Positions 24,360 through 31,946 of a DNA stretch of 44,991 nucleotides are shown one piece after another. The notes beneath the pieces are model-generated. The model did not search any database, was not told the origin of the DNA, and worked only from the letters and a program-made list of their open reading frames with translations. The position numbers and the translations under genes are program-made. The DNA comes from Alphaproteobacteria bacterium (lineage in GTDB: Bacteria > Pseudomonadota > Alphaproteobacteria > SHVW01). Each line of letters starts with the position of its first letter. Position 1 is the first letter of the stretch. Location: assembly GCA_016869645.1 (NCBI GenBank), contig VGDO01000019.1:1-44991 (forward strand), written 5' to 3'.

Positions 24360-25582
24360 GCACGACAACTCCGCACGCCTCGGGCCAGGACGACAAACTC
24401 GCGCGCCAGCTCCGTTCGATCGCGCCGGCGCTGATCAGCGTCGTCTTCCTCGAATTCGCGATCTCCTCGTTCATACCCCTGGTCGGCGTGCAGCTCACGC
24501 TGCGCGACGTGCCGACCACCATGATCGGCGTGATCGGCTCGGCCTATTTCATCGGCTTCATCCTGGGCGGCATGTTCGCCGCGCGCGTGCTCGACCGGGT
24601 CGGCCATATCCGCGCGCTCAGCGTGTTTGCCATCATCGCGATCGATTCGGCGCTGCTGATGGCGCTGTTCTCCGACCCATGGATCTGGCTCTTCCTGCGC
24701 ATGCCGAGCGGCTTTTCCATGGCCGGCATCTGGGTCACGATCGAAACCTGGCTCAACCACAAGGCGACACGGCCGACGCGCGGCCGCCTGTTCGCCATCT
24801 ACATGGTGGTGGCGGGTGCCTGCAGCTCGTGCGCCCCTCTGCTGCTGCGCGTCGTCGATCCGGCGGAGATCACGCTCTTCCTGATCATCGCGCTGTTCTA
24901 TGCGGCCGCCATCGTGCCGATGGCGATCACGCGCGAGAGCAATCCCGAGATCGGCGACCGCGCGCGCTTCGGCCTGATCACGCTCTACGGCATATCGCCG
25001 CTTAGCGTCGTCGCCTGCTTCGGCAATGGCATGTGCGTGACCGGCTTCTCCAGCCTGATGCCGGTCTATGTCCAGAAGATCGGGTTGACGCCGGCCGATC
25101 TCGCCGTGCTGCTGTTCAGCGCGCGCGCCGGCGGCATGGTCGGCCAGTACCCGATCGGCCTGATCTCAGACCATGTCGGGCGGCGGCCGGTCATCCTCGC
25201 CGTGCTGCTCCTCGGCCTCGCCGGCGCGCTGTTCGGCGTTTTCTTCGGCGCGCAATCCTTCTGGCTGCTGGTCGCGGCGAGCATGATCTACGCCACGGCG
25301 ACCTGGCCGCTCTACGCGCTGTGCATCAGCTACACTGGCGACAATTGCCGGCCGCAGGACCTGGTCGCCGCCAATGGCGGGCTGCTGCTGACCTGGGCGA
25401 TCGGCGGCATCATCGGCCCGACCGCGGCCGGCTGGACCGTCGAATTGCTGGGGCATGACGGGCTGTTCATCTTCCTGGCCGCCGTGCTGGGCGTCCTCGT
25501 CCTCTTCACCCTCTTCCGCATGACCCAGCGCACCGCGGCGGCACCGCGGCCGAAGACGACGGATGAGCCGGCGGGCGGATAG
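24356..25582 (+). CDS. MFS transporter, YcaD-like, tandem copy 2
   Basis: 408 residues starting at GTG 24356 in GTGA. Same motifs in the same order as the upstream gene: RSIAPALISVVFLEFAISSF, LTLRDVPTTMIGVIGSAYFIGF, RVLDRVGHIRALS, TWLNHKATRPTRGRLFAIY and ISDHVGRRPVI. The pair is therefore a tandem duplication kept in one translational unit, compatible with a heterodimeric or functionally split transporter. The frame is open far upstream, but only as an overlap with copy 1. Confidence 0.9.
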   Translation: MSTTTPHASGQDDKLARQLRSIAPALISVVFLEFAISSFIPLVGVQLTLRDVPTTMIGVIGSAYFIGFILGGMFAARVLDRVGHIRALSVFAIIAIDSALLMALFSDPWIWLFLRMPSGFSMAGIWVTIETWLNHKATRPTRGRLFAIYMVVAGACSSCAPLLLRVVDPAEITLFLIIALFYAAAIVPMAITRESNPEIGDRARFGLITLYGISPLSVVACFGNGMCVTGFSSLMPVYVQKIGLTPADLAVLLFSARAGGMVGQYPIGLISDHVGRRPVILAVLLLGLAGALFGVFFGAQSFWLLVAASMIYATATWPLYALCISYTGDNCRPQDLVAANGGLLLTWAIGGIIGPTAAGWTVELLGHDGLFIFLAAVLGVLVLFTLFRMTQRTAAAPRPKTTDEPAGG

Positions 25583-25595
25583 AACCGACGGCCGC

Positions 25596-25656
25596 TCAGG
25601 GCATCTGCGGCCAGCGCTGACGGCCGTGAAACACGCGAAGAATCTCGATCGATTTC
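25596..25656 (-). pseudogene. C-terminal stump of a RelE/ParE-type toxin gene
   Basis: On the minus strand the last codons before the TGA at 25596-25598 read KSIEILRVFHGRQRWPQMP, the characteristic C-terminal strand of RelE/ParE toxins. Immediately upstream the frame enters a partial and then a full 23-bp REP-like unit (25664-25686), so the first 75 or so residues are gone. No antitoxin gene is visible. Too short for automatic gene calls. Confidence 0.65.
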
Positions 25657-25663
25657 GGTGCGA

Positions 25664-26021
25664 TTTCGGTGACAGTGCATTTAATTCTGCGCTTTCGGTG
25701 ACACGGATTTCGGTGACAGTGCATTTAATTCTGTGGAGTGCACCCATATTTTGAGGATTTCGATTCGGTGACAGTGCACTTAATTCTGATTTCGGTGACA
25801 GCGCACTTGATTATTAAGTCGTTAATTAAGCATTTCGGTGACAGTGCATTTAATTTCGATTTCGGTGTGGTTTCGGTGACAGTGGCAATGTCGGTGGCAA
25901 TTTCGGTGACAGTGCACTTAATTCCGATTTCGATGACAGCGCACTTGATTATTAGGTGATTAATTAAGTGCACTGTCACCGAAATACGTGAAATTCTCGA
26001 ATAAGTGCACTGTCACCGAAA
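25664..26021. repeat. Array of a 23-bp REP-like unit
   Basis: At least nine recognisable copies of a 23-bp unit starting TTTCGGTGACAGTGCAC: plus orientation at 25664, 25708, 25763, 25790, 25833, 25901 and 25928 (the 25790 and 25928 copies are diverged, with GCGCAC), minus orientation at 25962-25984 and 25999-26021, plus partial copies at 25693 and 25871. Spacing is irregular. The copies at 25901-25923 and 25962-25984 are perfect reverse complements, giving a 23-bp stem with a 38-nt loop. The array fills the 501-bp gap between the MFS pair and the GFA gene; apart from the ParE stump no gene is there. Confidence 0.88.
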
Positions 26022-26083
26022 TAAACCGCTGATTCTCGTGTCTCACACATGGGGTGCAGTCCAATGCACCGCCACGAAAATAC

Positions 26084-26515
26084 CTACCCCTGCGGAATCG
26101 CCACCTTCGGCCCGCTCTGGTCGAAGCGGGCGACGGCGGGATCGATGTCATAGTAGTCGCCGCGGTCGAGGCAGAAGATGTGCTGGGCGACGGTGAGCTC
26201 GGTCGTGCCGTCGAGCGTGCCGGCCAGGATCGCGATGTAGTCGAGATCGTCGCCCTGCCAGAACAGGCTCGAGCCGCAATTGCCGCAGAAGCCGCGGCGC
26301 GCCTTGGGCGAGGAGCGGTACCAGGACAGTTCCGCCTCGCGCTGGAGCGAGAAGTCGGCCAGCCGGGCCGCGGTCGCGGCGACGAAATGCCCGGTCCAGC
26401 GCCGGCACTGGCCGCAATGGCACATCACGACCGGACGCAGCTTGCCTTCGACGCGGTAGCGCACCGCGCCGCACAGGCAGCCGCCGTCATGGGTCTGCTT
26501 GTCGTCGTTGGCCAT
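26084..26515 (-). CDS. GFA/CENP-V-type zinc protein, copy 2
   Basis: 143 residues from ATG 26515 (MANDDKQTHDGG). Zinc-type Cys sets: GGCLCGAVRY, VMCHCGQCRRW and GFCGNCGSSLFW. The length and full set of Cys residues suggest a functional protein. It differs substantially from the copy at 14917-15375, so it is not a recent duplicate. It lies 54 bp downstream of the second MttB-like gene on the same strand and may be cotranscribed, which would place a formaldehyde-related protein next to a demethylase candidate. Confidence 0.85.
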   Translation of the reverse strand: MANDDKQTHDGGCLCGAVRYRVEGKLRPVVMCHCGQCRRWTGHFVAATAARLADFSLQREAELSWYRSSPKARRGFCGNCGSSLFWQGDDLDYIAILAGTLDGTTELTVAQHIFCLDRGDYYDIDPAVARFDQSGPKVAIPQG

Positions 26516-26569
26516 GGCGGACTCCGTTACATATCCCCTCTCCCGCCGTCGGCGGGGAAGCAAGTAGAG

Positions 26570-28150
26570 TCATGGCTCACCACTTCCGATCTCCTCGCGC
26601 CTTTTCGCGACATAGGCGTCGAGCTCATCGCGGATCGCCTTGTCCATGGGCGGCTCGACATATTCCTTGAGCGCGCGCTTCCAGATCTCGGTCGCGCGCG
26701 CCGAGGCGTCGACGGCGCCGGCGTCGGCCCAATTCTCGTATTGGCGCCAGTCCGACAGCAGCGGTTGATAGAAGGCGCGCTCGTAGCGCTCGAGCGTGTG
26801 CGGATCGCCGAAGAAATGGCCACCGGTCGGCACGCGCCGGATCGCCTCGAAGCCCAGCGTCTCGTCGTTCACCTCGTCGGGCCTGAGGAATTCCATCATG
26901 TTCTGCAGCATCTCGATGTCGAGGATGAGCTTTTCGTAGGAGGCCGTCAGCCCGCCTTCGAGCCAGCCCGCCGCATGATAGACGAGGTTCGAGCCGCCGA
27001 GGATCGAGCCCCACAGCGACATCTCCGTCTCGTAAACCGACTGTGCGTCGGCCGCGTTGGACGCAGTGGGATTCGAGGTGCGATAGGGCAGCTTGTAGCG
27101 GCGCGCGAGCTGGCCCGACACGATGTTCGCCTTGGTGTTCTCCGGCGTGCCGAAGGCGGGCGCGCCCGATTTCATGTCGACGTTGGAGGTGAAGGAGCCG
27201 TAGACCATCGGCGTGCCGGGACTGATGATCTGCGCCAAGGCGATGCCGAACAGCGCCTCGGCGTTCTGCTGGGCGAGCGCCGCCGGCAGCGTGACCGGTG
27301 TCATGGCGCCCAGCAGCGTGAACGGCGTGACGCAGATCGGCTGGCGCATCTCGGCCATCGCCGTCAGCCCGTCGGCCATCGCCTCGTCGAACCGCCTTGG
27401 GCTGTTGACCGAGATGATGGTCGTGACGCCCGGCACCTTGGCGAGCTCCTCCATGGTCGAGCCGCGGCTGATCGCCATCATGCGCGCGCCATCGGTCGCG
27501 CGGCCGCGCCCGATCGAGGTGCAATGGAAGGACAGGTCGGAATAGACGAGGTTGGTGAGATAGGTATCGAGGTGGCGCGTGTTGGCCTGGAGCTCGACCG
27601 GCGCGACCACCTGGTTGCCGATGATGTGGATCGCGTTGAAGTAGTGGGCGAGCCGAATGAAGTCGCGATAGTCGTTGAGATTGCCCGAGCGGCGGCCGCG
27701 CTCGCGGTCGTGCACGTTGGGCGGGCCGGCGACCAGGCCGAAGATCACGTCATTGCCGCCGAAATGCACGGCATGTTCAGGGTTGCGCGGCACGATCGTG
27801 AAGGTCGGCGGCGCCTTGGCGACCAGCTCGGCGACGAGGCCGCGATCCATGCGCACGTTCATCGTGCTGCGATCGACTTGGGCACCCGCCTTCGTCATGC
27901 GGGCGCAAGCCGATGCCGACATCAGCTCGATGCCGAGCTCCTCGAGGATGCGCATCGATGTGTTGTGGATCGCCTCGATCTGGTCGGCCGAGTAGATCTC
28001 GTATTTCGGATAGGGATTGGTGACGCGCCGCCAGGGCAGCTGCACGAGGTGGGTCGGCTGGCCGCGGCCCGAGACCGAGCGGCGCCGGCGCTCGCTCGCG
28101 CGCACCACCCGTTGCGGCTCGTCCTGCGCTGTCATGGCCTGATCGGACAT
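26570..28150 (-). CDS. MttB-family (trimethylamine methyltransferase-like) protein, copy 2
   Basis: 526-residue paralogue of the protein at 3771-5321, colinear over its length: ILEELGIELMSASACARM, RGRRSGNLNDY, TPFTLLGAMTPVTLPAA, GTPMVYGSFTSNVDMKSGAPAFGTPE and DAQSVYETEMSLWGS. There is no in-frame amber codon, so it is a non-pyrrolysine member that would transfer a methyl group from a quaternary amine to a corrinoid protein encoded elsewhere. It is divergent from a GbdR-like regulator gene (125-bp shared upstream region), which suggests control by that regulator and glycine betaine or a related compound as substrate. Inference, no direct proof. Confidence 0.9.
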   Translation of the reverse strand: MSDQAMTAQDEPQRVVRASERRRRSVSGRGQPTHLVQLPWRRVTNPYPKYEIYSADQIEAIHNTSMRILEELGIELMSASACARMTKAGAQVDRSTMNVRMDRGLVAELVAKAPPTFTIVPRNPEHAVHFGGNDVIFGLVAGPPNVHDRERGRRSGNLNDYRDFIRLAHYFNAIHIIGNQVVAPVELQANTRHLDTYLTNLVYSDLSFHCTSIGRGRATDGARMMAISRGSTMEELAKVPGVTTIISVNSPRRFDEAMADGLTAMAEMRQPICVTPFTLLGAMTPVTLPAALAQQNAEALFGIALAQIISPGTPMVYGSFTSNVDMKSGAPAFGTPENTKANIVSGQLARRYKLPYRTSNPTASNAADAQSVYETEMSLWGSILGGSNLVYHAAGWLEGGLTASYEKLILDIEMLQNMMEFLRPDEVNDETLGFEAIRRVPTGGHFFGDPHTLERYERAFYQPLLSDWRQYENWADAGAVDASARATEIWKRALKEYVEPPMDKAIRDELDAYVAKRREEIGSGEP

Positions 28151-28275
28151 ACCGGGCCTGATCCTTTGCTATGTCGCTGTCAGGAAAGATAGTGCACCGT
28201 GAGCGACGCGCCGTTATCCTCCCAGCGACGCTTCATGGCCCAGCGGCGCAAATGGGCCTGGTTGACGGTTGCCCC

Positions 28276-29271
28276 ATGTTTGCCGGCGCGCCCGCCAAGC
28301 TGCCCCAGGATATCGGTTTCTACCTCGTGCCGCAGTTCTCGATGATGGGGTTCGCCGCCGCCATCGAGCCGCTGCGCTCGGCCAATCGCATGAGCGGCAA
28401 ACAACTCTACCGCTGGCGCCTGATCTCGCGCGACGGCAAGCCGGTGCTGGCGAGCAACGGCATCGCGATCCCGATCGATCTGTCGATCGCCGACGCGCAG
28501 GAGTTCGCGGCGGTCGCGGTATGCGCCGGGCTCGACGTCGAGCGCTTCGACGACCGCGCCGTGTTCGCCTGGCTGCAGCGCCTGTCGCGCCATGGCGCCG
28601 CGGTGGGCGCCATCTCGACCGGCGCCTTCGTGCTGGCGCGCGCAGGCCTGCTCGACGGCCATCGCTGCACGCTGCATTGGGAAAGCCTGCCCGCCTTCCG
28701 CGAGGCCTTTGCCGCCATCGCGGCGACCGACGAGCTGTTCGAGATCGACCGCGACCGCTTCACCTGCTCGGGCGGCACGGCGGCGATGGACATGATGCTG
28801 CACCTGATCCGCGCCCAGCATGGCCACGAGCTGGCGGCCGCAGTGTCCGAGCAGTTCATCCACGGGCCGATGCGCGCGGCCGGCGAGCGCCAGCGCCTCG
28901 CGCTGCCCGAACGCCTGGGTATCAACCATCCGAAGCTGCTGGCGGTCGTCGCCGCCATGGAGGCCAATCTCGAGGAGCCGGTCGGCCGCGCCGAGCTCGC
29001 GCGCAAGGCCGGGCTGTCGCCGCGCCAGATCGAGCGCCTGTTCGAGAAATACCTGGGTGCCCGGCCGATGCACTATTACCAGACGCTGCGCCTCAACCGC
29101 GCGCGTCGGCTGCTGCTGCAGACCGATCTGTCGATCCTCGAGGTCGGGCTTGCCTGCGGATTCAAGTCCGCCTCGCATTTCTCCAAGAGCTACCGCGAAA
29201 GCTTCAACCGCAGCCCGCGCGAGGAGCGCCTGATCCGCCGCGCCTCGCCGCACCAGCGGCTGGTGTGGTGA
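28276..29271 (+). CDS. GlxA-family transcriptional regulator (DJ-1/PfpI plus AraC HTH), GbdR-like
   Basis: 331-residue DNA-binding regulator. The N-terminal DJ-1/PfpI-like domain (QDIGFYLVPQFSMMGFAAAIE, then GKQLYRWRLISRDGKPVLASNG) closely resembles Pseudomonas GbdR, which senses glycine betaine and dimethylglycine. A C-terminal AraC domain has two HTH units (VGRAELARKAGLSPRQIERLF and SILEVGLACGFKSASHFSKSY). It sits between a divergent MttB-like gene and, after higBA and ogt, the sarcosine oxidase operon, all plausible targets. The start is uncertain: ATG 28276 leaves a family-like N-terminus; in-frame ATG 28252 adds eight residues. Confidence 0.88.
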   Translation: MFAGAPAKLPQDIGFYLVPQFSMMGFAAAIEPLRSANRMSGKQLYRWRLISRDGKPVLASNGIAIPIDLSIADAQEFAAVAVCAGLDVERFDDRAVFAWLQRLSRHGAAVGAISTGAFVLARAGLLDGHRCTLHWESLPAFREAFAAIAATDELFEIDRDRFTCSGGTAAMDMMLHLIRAQHGHELAAAVSEQFIHGPMRAAGERQRLALPERLGINHPKLLAVVAAMEANLEEPVGRAELARKAGLSPRQIERLFEKYLGARPMHYYQTLRLNRARRLLLQTDLSILEVGLACGFKSASHFSKSYRESFNRSPREERLIRRASPHQRLVW

Positions 29272-29289
29272 CGCTCCTCCAGGATTTCA

Positions 29290-29601
29290 TTACGCCGCCA
29301 CATCAAGGCGCTTTGCACGTTCGATTCTCTGCCGTCTCGTTGGAGAGTGCAAAGCGTCCCACAAATCGTTGCGGCGCTGCACATTGAGCCAGAACTCCGG
29401 CGTGTTGCCGAACACGCGCGCCAGCATGAGCGCCGTATCAGCGGTAACGGTCCGCCGATCGTTGCAAAGCTCATTGACGAGCTTGCGAGGCACGCCCATT
29501 GCCCGTGCGAGTCTGCCTTGGGTGATCGCAAGCGGCCTCAGGAATTCTTCGGTCAAGATCTCACCAACACCAACGGGCTTCCGCTTGGTCATCATGGGCA
29601 T
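29290..29601 (-). CDS. higA: HigA-family antitoxin
   Basis: 103-residue Xre-type HTH protein that neutralises HigB and represses the operon. Seen: GEILTEEFLRPLAITQGRLA, the HTH MGVPRKLVNELCNDRRTV, and LMLARVFGNTPEFWLNVQRR, all typical of the HigA (VapI) family. As usual for higBA, the toxin gene comes first. The ATG at 29601 directly abuts the toxin stop. It ends 18 bp from the convergent end of the GlxA-type regulator gene. Confidence 0.92.
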   Translation of the reverse strand: MPMMTKRKPVGVGEILTEEFLRPLAITQGRLARAMGVPRKLVNELCNDRRTVTADTALMLARVFGNTPEFWLNVQRRNDLWDALHSPTRRQRIERAKRLDVAA

Positions 29602-29898
29602 TCACCGATATCCATGGTCATCGAGATAGACGGATGACGCCTCGCCTCGCGATGCATTCCATCGAAACACGAGCCGCCACTGGTCATTGACACGAATAGA
29701 ATGCCAGCCATGCAGCCGTCCGACCAATTTCTCAAAGTGATTGCTTGGTGGGACACGCAGATCTCGCTCGTCGACCGCGTCATCAATCATCTGCAGCTTT
29801 CTAAACAAGCGGCCCCGCAACTCTGCCGGAATCTGCCGGCTGCGTGCGTCTTGCAGGTAAAACTCCTGCAGCCACCCGTCCCGGAAGCTGATGATCAC
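29602..29898 (-). CDS. higB: HigB-family toxin (RelE/ParE superfamily mRNA interferase)
   Basis: 98 residues. Family marks: MIISFRDGWLQEFY, RGRLFRKLQMIDDAVDERDL, RVPPSNHFEKLVGRLHGWHS and IRVNDQWRLVFRW. It would cleave mRNA on the ribosome when free of HigA. The C-terminus reads SVYLDDHGYR where many relatives have VxxVDYH. The module lies between the regulator gene and ogt. Confidence 0.92.
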   Translation of the reverse strand: MIISFRDGWLQEFYLQDARSRQIPAELRGRLFRKLQMIDDAVDERDLRVPPSNHFEKLVGRLHGWHSIRVNDQWRLVFRWNASRGEASSVYLDDHGYR

Positions 29899-29919
29899 CT
29901 AACCGCTCCATTGGGATGG

Positions 29920-29938
29920 TGTACCACTTGATGGTACA
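29920..29938 (-). promoter_or_regulatory. higBA operator
   Basis: An inverted repeat TGTACCA-CTTGA-TGGTACA lies 22 bp upstream of the higB start, the usual place for HigA autorepression. The neighbouring GATGGT also occurs as a direct repeat. Binding by HigA is inferred. Confidence 0.6.
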
Positions 29939-29986
29939 TCATTGGCCAAACGACAGCAAGATTCGGGACGTTGCGCACTCCGCGAC

Positions 29987-29995
29987 TGCTATAAT
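29987..29995 (+). promoter_or_regulatory. Extended -10 promoter of ogt
   Basis: TGC-TATAAT (29987-29995) is a consensus extended -10 element; no good -35 is seen, as is common for such promoters. The predicted transcript start, about 7 nt downstream, falls at the ATG (30003), so the mRNA would have little or no leader. Confidence 0.65.
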
Positions 29996-30002
29996 CGAGG
30001 GC

Positions 30003-30608
30003 ATGAGCACAACACATCACTTCACCGTCTTCGACACCGCCATCGGCCATTGCGGCATCGCCTGGGGCGCGCACGGCATCGTCGCCGTGCAGCTGCCTGG
30101 CGATGACGCGGGCCGCACGCGTGCGCGTCTGCTGCGGCGATGCTCCGACGTGACGGAAGCGGCGCCACCGGCCGGGATCCAGCAGGTGATCGACGCCATC
30201 GTGACGCTGCTCGGTGGCACCCATGTCGATCTCAGCGCCGCGCCGCTCGACATGGCACGCGTGGACGAGTTCGGGGCCCGTGTCTACGCGATCGCGCGGC
30301 AAATCCCACCGGGCCAGACGCTGACCTATGGCGAGATTGCGACCAGGCTCGGCGACCGGCTGCTGGCGCATGATGTCGGCCAGGCACTCGGGCGCAACCC
30401 CTTCCCGATCATCGTGCCCTGCCACCGCGTGCTTGCGGCCGGCGGCAAGGCAGGCGGCTTCTCCGCGCCAGGCGGGGTCAACACCAAGCTCAGGTTGCTC
30501 GCCATCGAGGGCGCTCCATTGCCGAAGTCGTCGACCAGGTCGTTGAGGATCAAGGAAGCGGCGGCATCGTACAAGGCTGCGCAACTCGGTCTTTTTGACG
30601 GTGCCTGA
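30003..30608 (+). CDS. ogt: Methylated-DNA-protein cysteine methyltransferase (Ogt-like)
   Basis: 201-residue DNA repair protein that takes alkyl groups from O6-alkylguanine onto its own Cys. The active-site motif IVPCHRVL has Cys140, followed by GKAGGFSAPGGVNTKLRLL. An N-terminal region begins HHFTVFDTAIGHCGIAW. In most family members the helix before the active site reads RAVGxAxGRNP, where the Arg helps flip the base; here it reads HDVGQALGRNP, so that Arg is a His. This could reduce or change activity. The C-terminal tail after residue 175 is longer than usual. The ATG at 30003 follows an extended -10 directly. Confidence 0.9.
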   Translation: MSTTHHFTVFDTAIGHCGIAWGAHGIVAVQLPGDDAGRTRARLLRRCSDVTEAAPPAGIQQVIDAIVTLLGGTHVDLSAAPLDMARVDEFGARVYAIARQIPPGQTLTYGEIATRLGDRLLAHDVGQALGRNPFPIIVPCHRVLAAGGKAGGFSAPGGVNTKLRLLAIEGAPLPKSSTRSLRIKEAAASYKAAQLGLFDGA

Positions 30609-30652
30609 GCGCGGGGGCCGCGCGCTTGTAATGGCATTTTCCTGTGGGTAAA

Positions 30653-30678
30653 CTCCGCTCCCTCTTCCCGGAGCGGGG
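30653..30678 (+). promoter_or_regulatory. Hairpin covering the soxB ribosome binding site
   Basis: CTCCGCTCC (30653-30661) can pair with GGAGCGGGG (30670-30678), loop CTCTTCCC, a stem of about 9 bp with one G-T pair. The 3' arm contains the only GGAG (30670-30673), 7 nt before the GTG start of soxB. The mRNA could thus hide its own ribosome binding site. The structure is seen; control is inferred. Confidence 0.5.
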
Positions 30679-30680
30679 CC

Positions 30681-31937
30681 GTGGTCAAGTATTCGATCTT
30701 CTCACTCGCGCGCAATGCGCTGAGCCGGCACGAGAATTGGCCGGAAGCCTGGCGCAGCCCGGAGCCCAAGTCCGAATATGACGTCATCATCATCGGTGCC
30801 GGCGGTCACGGCCTCGCCACCGCCTACTATCTCGCCAAGGAGCATGGCGTCACCAACGTCGCGGTGATCGAGAAGGGCTATCTCGGCGGCGGCAACACGG
30901 GGCGCAACACGACGATCGTGCGCTCGAACTACTATCTCGAGCCCAACGCGCACTTCTACGAGAAGTCGCTCCAGCTCTGGGAAGGGCTGAGCCAGGACCT
31001 CAACTACAACGTCATGCTGAGCCAGCGCGGCGTGCTCAACCTGGCGCACGCGCCGTCCGAGGTCGACAGCTTCCACCGCCGCGGCAACGCGATGCGGCTC
31101 AACGGCATCGACGCCGAGTTCATGACGCGCGACCAGATCGCGCAGATGGTGCCGCTGCTCAACATGTCGATGGAGGCGCGCTATCCGATCCTCGGCGGAC
31201 TGATCCAGCGGCGCGGCGGCATCGCGCGCCACGACGCGGTGGCCTGGGGCTTCGCGCGCGCGGCCGACGCGCGCGGCGTCGACATCATCCAGAACTGCCC
31301 CGTGACCGGCATTCGCCGCGAGGGCGGCCGCGTGACCGGCGTCGACACCGCCCGGGGCTTCATCAAGGCGAAGAAGGTCGGCATCGCGGTCGCCGGCCAT
31401 TCGAGCCACGTCGCGGCCATGGCCGGCCTGCGCCTGCCGATCGAATCACACGTGCTGCAGGCGCTGGTGTCCGAGCCGATCAAGCCGTGCCTCGACACGG
31501 TCGTGACGTCGGGTGCCGTGCACTTCTATGTCAGCCAGTCCGACAAGGGCGAGTTGGTCATGGGCGGCGACCTCGACGGCTACAATTCATACGCCCAGCG
31601 CGGCAATCTGCCGATCATCCAGCATGTCGTGGCCGCACTGCTGGCACTCTTCCCTTGCTTCAGCCGGCTTCGGATGATGCGCACCTGGGGCGGCATCATG
31701 GACATGAGCATGGACGGCAGCCCGATCATCGCCAAGACGCCGATCGGCGGCCTCTACATCAACACCGGCTGGTGCTACGGCGGCTTCAAGGCGACGCCGG
31801 GCTCCGGCTGGGTCTTCGCGCACACGATCGCGCGCGACGAGCCGCACAAGCTCAATGCCGAATTCACCCTCGAGCGCTTCGCCGAGGGCAAGACCTGGGA
31901 CGAAAAAGGCATGGGCCCGACTCCCAATGCGCACTGA
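30681..31937 (+). CDS. soxB: Sarcosine oxidase beta subunit
   Basis: 418-residue FAD/FMN subunit of heterotetrameric sarcosine oxidase, which demethylates sarcosine to glycine with formation of 5,10-methylene-tetrahydrofolate (or formaldehyde) and H2O2. Seen: the family start YSIFSLARNALSRHENWPEA, dinucleotide motif YDVIIIGAGGHGLATAYYLA near residue 33, His184 in RRGGIARHDAVAWGFARAAD in the region that carries the covalent FMN His, and GGIMDMSMDGSPIIAKTP. The start is GTG 30681. First gene of soxBDAG; the order and small spacings (9 bp, -4, -8) show one operon. Confidence 0.96.
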   Translation: MVKYSIFSLARNALSRHENWPEAWRSPEPKSEYDVIIIGAGGHGLATAYYLAKEHGVTNVAVIEKGYLGGGNTGRNTTIVRSNYYLEPNAHFYEKSLQLWEGLSQDLNYNVMLSQRGVLNLAHAPSEVDSFHRRGNAMRLNGIDAEFMTRDQIAQMVPLLNMSMEARYPILGGLIQRRGGIARHDAVAWGFARAADARGVDIIQNCPVTGIRREGGRVTGVDTARGFIKAKKVGIAVAGHSSHVAAMAGLRLPIESHVLQALVSEPIKPCLDTVVTSGAVHFYVSQSDKGELVMGGDLDGYNSYAQRGNLPIIQHVVAALLALFPCFSRLRMMRTWGGIMDMSMDGSPIIAKTPIGGLYINTGWCYGGFKATPGSGWVFAHTIARDEPHKLNAEFTLERFAEGKTWDEKGMGPTPNAH

Positions 31938-31946
31938 AGATACACC

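Noticed and set aside
25664..26021. CRISPR array
   Set aside because: Units are 23 bp, spaced irregularly (often a few bases apart), occur in both orientations, and no cas genes are present.
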